From the NCBI GenBank assembly GCA_913041025.1, contig CAJWGQ010000027.1:1-20615 (forward strand): a DNA stretch of 20,615 bases, given 5' to 3'. The position numbers and the translations under genes are program-made. Positions within the stretch are counted from its first letter, which is position 1; each line of letters opens with the position of its first letter. Under the pieces are notes generated by a model. The model saw only the letters and a program-made list of their open reading frames with translations, was not told where the DNA came from and ran no database searches. Source of the DNA: an uncultured Gammaproteobacteria bacterium (GTDB lineage: Bacteria > Pseudomonadota > Gammaproteobacteria > Pseudomonadales > Azotimanducaceae_A). Of the stretch, positions 8,468 to 16,842 are shown piece after piece.

Positions 8468-10132
8468 TTACATATTTGGATAATTTGGTCCGCCGGCTCC
8501 TTCCGGAACTACCCAGGTTATATTTTGCGCAGGGTCTTTTATGTCACAGGTTTTGCAATGCACACAATTTTGGGCGTTAATTTGAAACTTTGGCTCACCA
8601 TTTTCTTCTTCTAGCACTTCGTATACGCCGGCTGGGCAGTATCTTTGAGCCGGCTCATCATACTTCGGTAAGTTAATAGAAATTGGAATATCAGGGTCTT
8701 GAAGGGTCAAATGACAAGGCTGGTCTTCCTCGTGATAGGTATTTGACAAAAACACTGAGGACAATTTATCAAAAGAAATGACGCCATCAGGTTTTGGATA
8801 CTCGATTTTTTCAGTCTTACTAGCTTCCTTTAACGTTGCATAATCAGGTGTTGGATCCTTAAAAGTCCAACGAGCGATTGGCCGAATAAAACGCTCAATG
8901 GATGAGTAGACACCACCGAACAGGGTACCAAGCTTATGAGCCATAGGACCAAAATTACGCGCCCGGTGGAGCTCATCGAATAACCACGAAGATTTAAATT
9001 TATCTTCGAAGCTGGACGGTGCGGTCGAAGAATTACCCAACGCTAGCTCTTCAAAAACCGCTTCAGCCCCCAGCATTCCGCTCTTCATCGCCGTGTGGCT
9101 CCCCTTTATTTTTAGCGGATTAAGAAAGCCAGAATCGTCGCCCACTATCAATCCACCGGGAAAAGCATTCGCTGTAAGCGCTTGCAAACCTCCCTTTACA
9201 AGAGCTCTAGCCCCATACGATATGCGCTCGCCTCCTTCCAGAACTTCTGACACTAGAGGGTGGTGTTTCCATCGCTGCATCTCATCATAAGGCGAGAGAT
9301 GTGGATTTTTGTAGCTTAGATCGACGATCAAACCCAGAGCGACCTGATTTTCTGGCAAATGGTAAAGGTAGGATCCACCTGTCGCGGACGGGGTAAACCC
9401 GAGAGGCCAACCGATAGAATGAAGCACCTTTCCTTTCTTATGTTTTTCTGGAGATATGCTCCACAACTCTTTGAATCCTATACCATAATGTTGGGTTCCA
9501 GAGTTTGAATCTAAATCAAACTTTCGTATGATTTGCTTGCCAAGATGCCCTCTACAGCCCTCAGCAAAAATCGTATATTTCGCTAAGAGTTCGTAACCGG
9601 GGGTGTAGCTGCCTTTTTTCTCTCCGTCGAGCCCTATTCCCATATCACCGGTTGCGATGCCCCTTACCGCACCGTCATCGTTATAAAGAATTTCGGAAGC
9701 GGCGAAACCAGGAAAAATATTCACGCCCATCGATTCAGCCTGTTCGCCTAACCATCGACAAAGGTTTCCGAGACTTAATGCATAGTTTCCTTCATTGTGA
9801 GCATCGGCTGGCAAGGCAAAGCTAGGAAGCTTGATTCTGTTTACCTCATTCACCATGACATACATCAAATCTTCCGTTACCGGATTGTCTAACGGAGCAC
9901 CTCGCTCCTCCCAGTCGGGAAACAATTCATTTAGAGCTGTTGGTTCGAACACAGCACCAGAGAGGATATGAGCCCCAATTTCCGATCCTTTCTCTACGAG
10001 GCATACCGAGATTTCAGTTCCATTCTCTTCTGCCAGTTGCATCAAACGGCATGCCGAAGACAGCCCCGAAGGTCCGCCGCCAACAATAACCACGTCGAAT
10101 TCCATTGACTCTCTTTGCGCTTCATTTTCCAT
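8468..10132 (-). CDS. Electron transfer flavoprotein-ubiquinone oxidoreductase
   Basis: An inner-membrane-associated flavoprotein (554 residues, the usual length) that takes electrons from reduced ETF and reduces ubiquinone, linking fatty-acid and amino-acid oxidation to respiration. The FAD-binding dinucleotide fold is VVIVGGGPSGLSSACRL (14-30), followed by SEIGAHILSGAVFEP, typical of the family, and a second flavin block (FPGGLIVGDDSGFLNPLKIKG). The C-terminal domain ligates one [4Fe-4S] cluster through Cys499, Cys523, Cys526 and Cys529 (NCVHCKTCDIKDP), with the same spacing as mammalian ETF-QO. The ATG at 10132 is preceded by AAGG. It is divergent from its redox partner genes etfBA across ~220 bases, so the pair is probably co-regulated. 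Confidence 0.96.
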   Translation of the reverse strand: MENEAQRESMEFDVVIVGGGPSGLSSACRLMQLAEENGTEISVCLVEKGSEIGAHILSGAVFEPTALNELFPDWEERGAPLDNPVTEDLMYVMVNEVNRIKLPSFALPADAHNEGNYALSLGNLCRWLGEQAESMGVNIFPGFAASEILYNDDGAVRGIATGDMGIGLDGEKKGSYTPGYELLAKYTIFAEGCRGHLGKQIIRKFDLDSNSGTQHYGIGFKELWSISPEKHKKGKVLHSIGWPLGFTPSATGGSYLYHLPENQVALGLIVDLSYKNPHLSPYDEMQRWKHHPLVSEVLEGGERISYGARALVKGGLQALTANAFPGGLIVGDDSGFLNPLKIKGSHTAMKSGMLGAEAVFEELALGNSSTAPSSFEDKFKSSWLFDELHRARNFGPMAHKLGTLFGGVYSSIERFIRPIARWTFKDPTPDYATLKEASKTEKIEYPKPDGVISFDKLSSVFLSNTYHEEDQPCHLTLQDPDIPISINLPKYDEPAQRYCPAGVYEVLEEENGEPKFQINAQNCVHCKTCDIKDPAQNITWVVPEGAGGPNYPNM

Positions 10133-10166
10133 TTACAAAGACCTTAAACCTCTACTTTTGAACATA

Positions 10167-10172
10167 ATTATA
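10167..10172 (-). promoter_or_regulatory. -10 element, probable ETF-QO promoter
   Basis: On the minus strand these bases read TATAAT, a perfect -10 hexamer, about 35 bases before the ETF-QO ATG. The best -35 at 17 bases (TCAAGA, 10195-10190) matches only 3/6, so an activator might be needed. That -35 lies inside the opposite-strand TTGACC of the etfB promoter, so the two may compete for polymerase. Confidence 0.4.
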
Positions 10173-10191
10173 ACCCTTTTTGTGACTTTTC

Positions 10192-10220
10192 TTGACCTTA
10201 ATAGTTAGCAAAGCGACAAT
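10192..10220 (+). promoter_or_regulatory. Candidate sigma70 promoter for etfBA
   Basis: TTGACC (10192-10197, 5/6) and GACAAT (10215-10220, 4/6) are separated by 17 bases. Transcription would begin near 10227, giving a leader of about 125 bases that contains both inverted repeats. Confidence 0.5.
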
Positions 10221-10258
10221 ACGCGCCCTGAAATAAACATTCTTCTCGTTACAGCAGT

Positions 10259-10280
10259 CTTCGATCTCTTTTTTTCGAAG
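10259..10280. repeat. Inverted repeat CTTCGA-N10-TCGAAG
   Basis: Two perfect 6-base arms (10259-10264 and 10275-10280) enclose a T-rich loop. It lies in the predicted etfBA leader and could be an operator half-site pair or an RNA hairpin. It is too short, and has no U-tract after the stem, to be called a terminator. Confidence 0.45.
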
Positions 10281-10289
10281 GCCTTAGTG

Positions 10290-10309
10290 AAAATGGGGCA
10301 TACCATTTT
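10290..10309. repeat. Inverted repeat AAAATGG-N6-CCATTTT
   Basis: Perfect 7-base arms (10290-10296 and 10303-10309) with a 6-base centre, ending about 28 bases before the etfB ribosome site. The dyad is the size of a typical dimeric repressor operator. As RNA it would form a hairpin close to the translation start. It follows the first inverted repeat after nine bases. The regulator is unknown. Confidence 0.5.
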
Positions 10310-10352
10310 TATCGACACAGAATTACAAGCCAAAGCAAGGAGCGACTAGCTT

Positions 10353-11105
10353 ATGAAAGTACTTGTACCAATAAAGAGAGTAGTGGACTACAACGTCAAG
10401 GTGAGGGTAAAGCCTGATAACAGCGGGGTGGATCTAAACAACGTCAAAATGTCAGTTAATCCATTCTGCGAGATTGCAATAGAAGAAGCTGTGCGTTTGA
10501 AGGAAGCTGGCAAAGCCGAAGAAGTCGTAGCCGTGACTGTAGGCGGGACGTCCTCTCAAGAGCAATTGAGAACTTGTCTAGCTCTAGGAGCTGACAGAGC
10601 AATTCTTGTCGAAACGGAAGCTGATGCACAACCTCTTGCAATTGCACGAGCTCTTAAAGCAGTCCAAGACAAAGAGCAGGCTGATCTCATAATTTTTGGG
10701 AAGCAAAGTATCGATGGAGACAATACGCAAACCGGACAGATGTTTGCCGCGCTATCGGGCTTATCTCAAGCAACCTTTGCCTCTGAACTCAATCTGGAAG
10801 AGGGTGCGGCGCAAGTCACAAGAGAGATAGACGGCGGATTACAAACAATCAAAATCAACCTACCTGCAATTGTTACCACTGATCTAAGATTAAATGAACC
10901 ACGATATGCTTCTTTGCCAAATATCATGAAAGCGAAGAAAAAACCTTTAGATGTCTTGTCCCCATCGGAACTCGGTGTAGACATGACCCCAACGCTTGAA
11001 GTTCTCTCGGTCGAACCACCGGCAGAACGCCAAGCGGGTATAAAAGTGGAGAGCGTTGAAGAGCTCGTGGATAAACTCAAGAACGAAGCAAAGGTGATTG
11101 GATGA
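10353..11105 (+). CDS. etfB: Electron transfer flavoprotein subunit beta
   Basis: The small subunit of the ETF heterodimer (250 residues), which binds AMP structurally and docks acyl-CoA and other dehydrogenases. The N-terminus [19 protein letters not shown], the [14 protein letters not shown] block and the family signature [18 protein letters not shown] followed by MKAKKKPL are all present. The start is ATG 10353, with AAGGAG 10 bases upstream. It overlaps etfA by four bases (ATGA), the usual translational coupling for an obligate heterodimer. The cytoplasmic complex passes electrons to the ETF-QO encoded divergently upstream. Confidence 0.97.
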   Translation: MKVLVPIKRVVDYNVKVRVKPDNSGVDLNNVKMSVNPFCEIAIEEAVRLKEAGKAEEVVAVTVGGTSSQEQLRTCLALGADRAILVETEADAQPLAIARALKAVQDKEQADLIIFGKQSIDGDNTQTGQMFAALSGLSQATFASELNLEEGAAQVTREIDGGLQTIKINLPAIVTTDLRLNEPRYASLPNIMKAKKKPLDVLSPSELGVDMTPTLEVLSVEPPAERQAGIKVESVEELVDKLKNEAKVIG

Positions 11106-12031
11106 GCATTTTAATTGTAGCTGAACACGATAATACGGAGTTAAAAACTCCTACTCTGGTCACGGTGGCTGCTGCCCAAGCTATTGGTGGCGATATCGAC
11201 ATTTTGGTTGCCGGGACCAACGTCGATGCCGTTGCAGAGCAAGCCGCGGCTATTCCAGGAATCAGCAAGGTGCTTAAAGCTGATAACGGAGCGTATGAGC
11301 ATCAATTGGCGGAAAATATTGCCTCTTTAGTAGTGGAAGTGGCCTCTGGATATAGCCATATCATGTCGGCCCACACAACAACAGGGAAAAACTTTCTACC
11401 TAGAGTTGCGGCGACTTTGGGCGTTGCTCAAATTTCCGATATTGTGGCTGTTGAAGCAGAAGACACCTTCAAACGGCCCATTTATGCTGGAAATGCAATA
11501 GCGACGGTCAAATCTTCGGATGCCGTAAAAGTTATTTCTGTCAGAGGCACTGCCTTTGATCCAGCCGCCTCCGAAGGCGGGAGCGCGTCGATAGAAACCT
11601 CAGACGTTGTCGCCGACGCTGGAGTATCGACTTTTATCAAGGAAGAAATCGCAAAATCAGAGCGCCCCGAGTTAACCTCAGCCGACGTCATCATCTCAGG
11701 CGGGAGAGGCATGCAGAACGGGGATAACTTCTCGTTGCTAGACGGTATAGCGGATAAGTTAGGCGCAGCTATCGGCGCTTCGCGGGCTGCCGTGGATGCG
11801 GGTTTTGTGCCAAATGATATGCAGGTAGGTCAAACTGGCAAGATCGTTGCTCCGGATTTGTATATAGCTGTAGGCATCTCAGGGGCCATTCAGCATCTGG
11901 CAGGAATGAAGGATAGCAAAGTTATCGTTGCTATCAATAAAGATGAGGATGCCCCCATTTTTCAGGTCGCAGACTATGGACTTGTGGCAGATCTGTTTAC
12001 CGCGTTACCGGAATTAGAGAATCAAATTTAA
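11102..12031 (+). CDS. etfA: Electron transfer flavoprotein subunit alpha
   Basis: The FAD-binding subunit of ETF (309 residues). N-terminal domain: [15 protein letters not shown] ... [21 protein letters not shown] domain in the C-terminal half: [15 protein letters not shown], then [40 protein letters not shown] and [20 protein letters not shown], the characteristic FAD-contacting blocks. The ATG at 11102 overlaps the etfB stop. The small AP2-like gene follows after 42 bases on the same strand. Confidence 0.97.
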   Translation: MSILIVAEHDNTELKTPTLVTVAAAQAIGGDIDILVAGTNVDAVAEQAAAIPGISKVLKADNGAYEHQLAENIASLVVEVASGYSHIMSAHTTTGKNFLPRVAATLGVAQISDIVAVEAEDTFKRPIYAGNAIATVKSSDAVKVISVRGTAFDPAASEGGSASIETSDVVADAGVSTFIKEEIAKSERPELTSADVIISGGRGMQNGDNFSLLDGIADKLGAAIGASRAAVDAGFVPNDMQVGQTGKIVAPDLYIAVGISGAIQHLAGMKDSKVIVAINKDEDAPIFQVADYGLVADLFTALPELENQI

Positions 12032-12073
12032 CACTAGTTAAAAATCAATATCACATAGTAGGAGTAAAAATAG

Positions 12074-12526
12074 GTGGCCGTATACCAATTGAATGATGGA
12101 AAGTTGCTCAGGGTTGCTAGAAGTATAAATGGGACCCTGGAGCAGGAGTACTTTAGCCTCATCGGTTTAAACAAAACAAAACAAAAGGAAGTGATCAAGC
12201 AGGCAAAAGATCTAGACTCCAAATGGGCGGAAAAACAAGATTCTGCTAAAGCTAAGAGAACGCGTGAAGCCGTAACAGACAAAAAACACTCTACGGGTGT
12301 ACGAGGCATTAATATTGTATTTAGACCTTCACCGGCCTTTAGGGTCCAAGTTCAGGTCGATGGAAAGAGTAAAGTTCGAGAATTTTCCGTTCGAAAACTT
12401 GGTGATACTAAGGCTTGGAATGAAGCCACCAAATACTTGGCGGCGTGCCGTGGGTATAAGAGTGCTCCAAAAGCATGGCGAGAAAATCTTCCGAAGGTCC
12501 CTAAAAAACCTCGTAAAAGAAGCTAA
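12074..12526 (+). CDS. Small basic protein with AP2-like repeats (putative DNA-binding)
   Basis: A 150-residue, lysine/arginine-rich protein that I do not recognise as a named family member. The start is GTG 12074, with AGGAG (12060-12064) 9 bases upstream. Two similar units are visible: residues 11-51 (LLRVARSING ... EYFSLIG ... KEVIKQAKDLDSKW) and 75-126 (GVRGINIVF ... FRVQVQVDGKSKVREFSV ... WNEATKYLAAC). Each has strands followed by an amphipathic helix. The second begins with GVRGI and has the strand-strand-helix order of AP2/ERF-like DNA-binding domains, also found in bacterial and phage proteins. The C-terminal tail is very basic (PKKPRKRS). No catalytic motif, signal peptide or membrane segment is seen. 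It is likely transcribed with etfBA and ends 8 bases from the convergent pyrB gene. The DNA-binding role is inference. Confidence 0.7.
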   Translation: MAVYQLNDGKLLRVARSINGTLEQEYFSLIGLNKTKQKEVIKQAKDLDSKWAEKQDSAKAKRTREAVTDKKHSTGVRGINIVFRPSPAFRVQVQVDGKSKVREFSVRKLGDTKAWNEATKYLAACRGYKSAPKAWRENLPKVPKKPRKRS

Positions 12527-12534
12527 TTACTGAG

Positions 12535-13545
12535 CTAACGCCTGGTGCTGAACCACGTTACGGGTTGCGAGTGATTATGAACCTCGCCAACCACGCCGAG
12601 CACCAGAGCAAATAGAGCCATTCTGACAACAACTCCGTTATCAGCTTGGCGAAAAATAGCCAAATTAGGGTTTTCGTTCATATCAGTATCGAGTTCCTGA
12701 GCATCCTGTCTCGAATCCCTAGGAAGAGGGTGCATAATCACGGTGTTTGGTGCGCAGTGTTCTGTGTATATCGATTGGTTAAGTCTAAATAGCCCTTTGT
12801 ACCTGTCGGCGTCCTCTTGAGACGTAAAGCGTTCTTCTTGAGTGCGGGTAACGTAGATTATTTCAACGTCCTTGATACCCTCTTCAAGACGAACGTGTTT
12901 TTTAGTTTTATGACCCTGCCTTAAAAGCCCGGCTTCTATTTCCTCAGATAACTCAAGCTCCTGGGGAGCTATTAGATTAAACGTGATATTTTGATAATGA
13001 GACAGTAACTTACACAATGAATGGACTGCCCGCCCGTTTTTCAGGTCTCCAATCAACGCGATTCTAAGACCGTCTAGTCCCTTGTCCTTAGTGTCCAATT
13101 CTTTTTTCATAGTGTACAAATCAAGAAGCGCTTGGCTTGGATGCTCGTTTGCACCGTCTCCACCATTTATTACTGGGACCCTGCTAGCTTCGGAGAACTC
13201 CCGAACACTTCCCTCCTCAGGATGCCTCATAACAATAATATCGCTGTACCCTGAAAGCACCCTGGCCGTGTCGTAGAGAGACTCACCCTTTGCTAATGAA
13301 GAGTCTTTAACCTCAGTAGTTTCGCGCACTTCTCCGCCGAGAAGATTAAACGCCGATCCAAAAGAAACCCTCGTTCGAGTGCTTGGTTCAAAAAACATAT
13401 TAGACAATATCGCCCCTTCGAGGACACGAGTGATTCTCTTTCTTTCCGCATAAATTTGCATTTCGTCCGCAACACTAAACACTTGTTCTGTTGCATTTCT
13501 ATCAAATTGGTCCACCGATAAGATGTGTTTTCCCAGAAATTCCAA
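12535..13545 (-). CDS. pyrB: Aspartate carbamoyltransferase catalytic chain
   Basis: Catalyses carbamoyl phosphate + aspartate to N-carbamoyl-aspartate, the committed step of pyrimidine synthesis, in the cytoplasm. The carbamoyl-phosphate loop FEPSTRTRVSF (Ser55-Thr-Arg-Thr-Arg59), the SSLAKGES loop with Lys86, HPSQALLDLYT (135-145), VTRTQEERF and HPLPR (272-276) are all present. At 336 residues it is somewhat longer than the common ~310; the extra length includes a C-terminal tail (HNHSQPVTWFSTRR). The start must be TTG 13545, since an in-frame stop lies 5 codons upstream; AGGGA sits 9 bases before it. No regulatory-chain gene (pyrI) or dihydroorotase is adjacent. The gene is divergent from the secretion operon. 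Confidence 0.95.
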   Translation of the reverse strand: MEFLGKHILSVDQFDRNATEQVFSVADEMQIYAERKRITRVLEGAILSNMFFEPSTRTRVSFGSAFNLLGGEVRETTEVKDSSLAKGESLYDTARVLSGYSDIIVMRHPEEGSVREFSEASRVPVINGGDGANEHPSQALLDLYTMKKELDTKDKGLDGLRIALIGDLKNGRAVHSLCKLLSHYQNITFNLIAPQELELSEEIEAGLLRQGHKTKKHVRLEEGIKDVEIIYVTRTQEERFTSQEDADRYKGLFRLNQSIYTEHCAPNTVIMHPLPRDSRQDAQELDTDMNENPNLAIFRQADNGVVVRMALFALVLGVVGEVHNHSQPVTWFSTRR

Positions 13546-13640
13546 TTGATAATGTCCCTAATTAAAAAACGACAGCACTAAAACCAAAATAAGAGTTTAA
13601 TTAACTAAAACCTATAGCTAATAATTTCTTTTGAAAGGTT

Positions 13641-13646
13641 TATAAT
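13641..13646 (+). promoter_or_regulatory. -10 element, possible gsp operon promoter
   Basis: A perfect TATAAT 30 bases before the gspE start, in the 130-base AT-rich gap between pyrB and gspE. No good -35 is found at 16-18 bases, so it may be an activated promoter or chance in AT-rich DNA. The gap also contains the palindrome TTAATTAA. Confidence 0.35.
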
Positions 13647-13675
13647 TTCCAACTCCAATCAAGCATACACTAACA

Positions 13676-15160
13676 TTGAGCGAAACGATTATCGAAAAAG
13701 AGGTTATAAATGGCTTACCTTTTAGTTATGCCAATCGCTTTGGTGTAGTTCTTAGTGAGACTCCAGGTAGTAGCAAGGTAAAGTGCAAGAACAACATACC
13801 ATTTAAAGTTCTTGCGGAACTTCATCGCGTTGCCAGAAACGAAATAGTCATTGAATACATGGAATCTGCAGAATTTGATGACTTTATTGCTACTGCATAC
13901 TCGAGAGACTCATCTGAAGCCAAGCAAATCGTCGCGGATTTGGGAGAAGAATTAGACCTTGTGTCGATAGCGGATTCTGTACCCGAAGACGAAGACCTTC
14001 TCGGACGAGAAGATGACGCTCCGATTATTCGACTTATCAACGCGGTTATCACAGAGGCCATCAGAGAAAATGCCTCTGACATACATATTGAAACTTTTGA
14101 AAAAGAATTGATAGTGCGCTTTCGTATCGACGGAGTTATGCGCGAAATCGTTAAACCTAAGCGCGAATTAGCGCCTCTTCTCATCTCTAGAATTAAAGTC
14201 ATGGCAAAGCTTGATATAGCTGAGAGAAGGGTACCTCAAGATGGAAGAATCTCTCTAAAAATAGGAGGAAGAGAAGTTGATGTAAGGGTGAGCACCTTGC
14301 CCTCCAATAACAGCGAGCGTGTAGTGATGAGGTTATTGGACAAGCAAGCCGGAAGACTTAATCTAGAAAACTTAGGAATGGACTCTAAGTCTCTAGGAAA
14401 GCTCCAGAGTATTGTTCATAGACCCCATGGCATATTCCTGGTGACAGGTCCAACTGGATCAGGAAAGACCACCACTTTATATGCGTCGCTTTCAGAGCTA
14501 AGCACAAAGACAATCAACATATTGACTGTGGAAGACCCTATCGAATATCAGTTGAGTGGTATCGGTCAGACACAAGTTAACAATAAAGCAGACATGACAT
14601 TTGCAAGAGGTTTGAGAGCGATTCTTCGTCAGGACCCAGATGTAGTCATGGTGGGAGAGATAAGAGATTTAGAGACAGCCGAAATTGCAGTTCAAGCCAG
14701 CTTAACTGGGCATCTAGTGATGTCTACCTTACACACGAATACTGCTGTTGGAGCAATCGCAAGATTGATGGATATGGGAGTAGAGCCATTCTTATTATCA
14801 TCATCTCTGACAGGTATTCTAGCCCAACGTCTGGTGAGAAGGCTCTGTGACTCATGTAAAGTCGAAAGACCGGCAACCCCTGAGGAGCTTGCATTTCTGA
14901 AAGAAACTCGAGCAGTGGTTTCCGAGGCACCCGGATGCGATAACTGTGCTATGACAGGTTACAATGGACGAACTGGCATTTACGAACTTGTTAATATCGA
15001 TGAAAAAATGCGAAAAATGATCCACGATCAACTTAGTGAACAAGAATTGTCGGCCTACGCACGCTCAAGAGCCCCAAATATAAGAGAGGATGGAAAGCAA
15101 AAGATCTTAGGGGGGATAACCACGCTTCAAGAAGTGCTTCGGGTTACTCTCGAAGAATAG
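13676..15160 (+). CDS. gspE: Type II secretion ATPase GspE
   Basis: The cytoplasmic hexameric ATPase that powers pseudopilus assembly (494 residues). The N-terminal domain (~1-110) would bind GspL. The ATPase core has Walker A GPTGSGKTT (258-266), the Asp-box region VEDPIEYQ, a Walker B-like segment VVMVGEIRD with Glu328, and the His-box TGHLVMSTLHTN. A zinc-binding pair of Cys-X-X-Cys motifs (391/394 and 421/424) is typical of GspE rather than most PilB/PilT. The start is TTG 13676; no convincing ribosome site is seen, but the next Met is 62 residues in. It is the first gene of the operon here; gspC and gspD are not upstream. Confidence 0.95.
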   Translation: MSETIIEKEVINGLPFSYANRFGVVLSETPGSSKVKCKNNIPFKVLAELHRVARNEIVIEYMESAEFDDFIATAYSRDSSEAKQIVADLGEELDLVSIADSVPEDEDLLGREDDAPIIRLINAVITEAIRENASDIHIETFEKELIVRFRIDGVMREIVKPKRELAPLLISRIKVMAKLDIAERRVPQDGRISLKIGGREVDVRVSTLPSNNSERVVMRLLDKQAGRLNLENLGMDSKSLGKLQSIVHRPHGIFLVTGPTGSGKTTTLYASLSELSTKTINILTVEDPIEYQLSGIGQTQVNNKADMTFARGLRAILRQDPDVVMVGEIRDLETAEIAVQASLTGHLVMSTLHTNTAVGAIARLMDMGVEPFLLSSSLTGILAQRLVRRLCDSCKVERPATPEELAFLKETRAVVSEAPGCDNCAMTGYNGRTGIYELVNIDEKMRKMIHDQLSEQELSAYARSRAPNIREDGKQKILGGITTLQEVLRVTLEE

Positions 15161-15175
15161 CCAGGAATATTAATC

Positions 15176-16396
15176 TTGCCGGCCTTTCAATACATTGCGC
15201 TCAACTCTCAAGGGAAAGAGGTCAAGGGTATCTCCGAGGCGGACAGCGCTCGCCAGCTAAGACAGATCCTCAGAGACCAAGAGCTCACCCCAATGGAGGT
15301 GGAGCCTACAAATAAACAATTTGATAAAGGCGATAATCGAAACGTTTTTTCTCTATTCGCACCAAAGCTCAAAGCCCTGGACCGAGTTCTTTTTACTAGA
15401 CAGTTGTCAACATTATTGGCATCAAGTATGCCAATCGAAGAATCCTTAAATGCCATTGCTCAGCAAAACGAGAAACAAAGCAATAAAGCATTGATAATGG
15501 GGGTGAGAAGTCGGGTCTTAGAGGGTAACTCGCTAGCCCAAAGTCTTCTAGAGTACCCTAGCAGTTTCTCGGACTTGTATTGTTCGTCGGTAGCCGCGGG
15601 AGAGCAATCCGGCTTTTTAGATCAGGTACTGGACAATCTTTCAAATTACCTGGAGCGAGAGCACGAATCATACAGAAATGTAGAGATGGCTTTGATGTAT
15701 CCGATTATTCTACTTGTCGTTGCGTTTGCTATTGTTGGGGCATTAATGGTTTACGTGCTTCCGGACATGATCGACGTAATAGAAAATACAGGTCAAACGC
15801 TTCCTTGGGCAACAACACTTTTAATTGGAATCACCGAATTAATGAAAAGCTTCTGGTGGGTTTTGCTCTCAGGTTTATTGGCCGTAAGTCTAATTATTAG
15901 AGGGATCTTAAATCAGGAAAAAGTAAGACTGATCTGGGACGCTTATAAGTTTTTTTTACCTATAATAGGAAAAATAATTCGCAGTTCTAATTCAGCCAGG
16001 TTTTCAAATACACTCTCCATCTTGACAAGATCTGGTATCCCATTAGTCGATTCAATGAAGATTGCCAGTGAAGTTGTCGCTAATAAAGCCCTGCAAACGG
16101 ATTTGCGTGAGGCAACTCAGGATGTTGTAGAAGGCAAAAGCTTAAGGGAAAGTCTAGAAAGCATCAGTTACTTCCCTCCAATGATGATGCATATGATAGG
16201 GAGTGGAGAACAAAGCGGTGAGCTCGATAGAATGCTGGAGCGGATAGCTGATTATCAGCAAGCGGAGGTTGAAAGGTTGGTCTCAACTTTGGTCAAACTC
16301 TTCGAACCCGCAATGATGATCATTATGGGGGGTACCGTCTTGTTTATTGTGATGGCCGTCCTACTGCCTATTTTAAGCATGAATCAAATCGTTTAA
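15176..16396 (+). CDS. gspF: Type II secretion inner-membrane platform protein GspF
   Basis: A polytopic inner-membrane protein (406 residues) thought to couple the ATPase to pseudopilin extraction. The N-terminus MPAFQYIALNSQGKEVKG is classic for the family. It has two cytoplasmic GspF domains (FTRQLSTLLASSMPIEESL near the first, and FSNTLSILTRSGIPLVDSM near the second), each followed by GEQSG (AAGEQSGFLDQVL and GSGEQSGELDRML). Hydrophobic segments lie around residues 170-195, 215-245 and 375-400. The start is TTG 15176, with AGGAA (15163-15167) upstream, 15 bases after the gspE stop. Confidence 0.96.
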   Translation: MPAFQYIALNSQGKEVKGISEADSARQLRQILRDQELTPMEVEPTNKQFDKGDNRNVFSLFAPKLKALDRVLFTRQLSTLLASSMPIEESLNAIAQQNEKQSNKALIMGVRSRVLEGNSLAQSLLEYPSSFSDLYCSSVAAGEQSGFLDQVLDNLSNYLEREHESYRNVEMALMYPIILLVVAFAIVGALMVYVLPDMIDVIENTGQTLPWATTLLIGITELMKSFWWVLLSGLLAVSLIIRGILNQEKVRLIWDAYKFFLPIIGKIIRSSNSARFSNTLSILTRSGIPLVDSMKIASEVVANKALQTDLREATQDVVEGKSLRESLESISYFPPMMMHMIGSGEQSGELDRMLERIADYQQAEVERLVSTLVKLFEPAMMIIMGGTVLFIVMAVLLPILSMNQIV

Positions 16397-16417
16397 TTTG
16401 CTTTAAAAGGAAATCTA

Positions 16418-16837
16418 ATGAATAAAACAATGTCAGGGTTCACGTTGATCGAAATATTAATCGTTGTCGTGATATTAGGTATTTTAGGAGCGGTGGTTGT
16501 GCCGAATATACTTTCAAGACCAGATACCGCTAGAGTTCAAGCGGCTCAAACAGACTTAAGAGCGTTATCCCAAACCTTAGAGATCTACCGGCTGGACAAT
16601 TTCCAATATCCATCTAGTGAGCAAGGATTGGAATCCCTAATCGATAGGCCATCAGGCTTTCCAGAACCCAAGAACTGGAATCCTGAGGGGTACCTAAAAA
16701 AGCTTCCAACCGATCCATGGGGATCACCCTACCTTTATGAAAAAGCTGGCAGCTCTTACTCTCTGATTAGTTTAGGGGCGGACGGTCAGGAGGGAGGAGA
16801 GGGGTTTGACGCAGATATACGTCTAAATGACCTATAG
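16418..16837 (+). CDS. gspG: Major pseudopilin GspG
   Basis: The principal subunit of the type II secretion pseudopilus (139-residue precursor). Leader MNKTMSG is cut by prepilin peptidase before Phe8; Glu12 is the conserved +5 residue, and FTLIEILIVVVILGILGAVV is the hydrophobic helix. Family blocks follow: VQAAQTDLRALSQTLEIYRL, YPSSEQGLESLI, LPTDPWGSPYLY and the calcium-binding C-terminal loop (GADGQEGGEGFDADI). The ATG at 16418 has AAAGGA upstream. No prepilin peptidase gene is in the window. Confidence 0.97.
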   Translation: MNKTMSGFTLIEILIVVVILGILGAVVVPNILSRPDTARVQAAQTDLRALSQTLEIYRLDNFQYPSSEQGLESLIDRPSGFPEPKNWNPEGYLKKLPTDPWGSPYLYEKAGSSYSLISLGADGQEGGEGFDADIRLNDL

Positions 16838-16842
16838 ATAAT

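Larger units (their letters stand above)
10133..10352. promoter_or_regulatory. Divergent regulatory region between ETF-QO and etfB
   Basis: About 220 bases without a gene, AT-rich. It holds promoter-like hexamers for both directions around 10167-10220, then two perfect inverted repeats (10259-10280 and 10290-10309) on the etfB side and a strong ribosome site AAGGAG (10337-10342), 10 bases before the etfB ATG. The layout suggests joint control of the ETF respiratory branch. No specific regulator can be named from the sequence. Confidence 0.6.

Noticed and set aside
10259..10280. Rho-independent terminator
   Set aside because: The T run is in the loop, not after the stem, and the arms are only six AT-containing pairs.
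12034..12309. 91-codon minus-strand frame overlapping the AP2-like gene
   Set aside because: The translation looks random, and the plus-strand gene has a good ribosome site and a structured product.
12297..12533. 78-codon plus-strand frame running slightly past the AP2-like gene
   Set aside because: Out-of-frame shadow of the AP2-like repeat region; no plausible domain or ribosome site.
13631..13646. TTGAAA (13631-13636) as -35 paired with TATAAT at 13641
   Set aside because: The spacer would be only 4 bases, far too short for sigma70.
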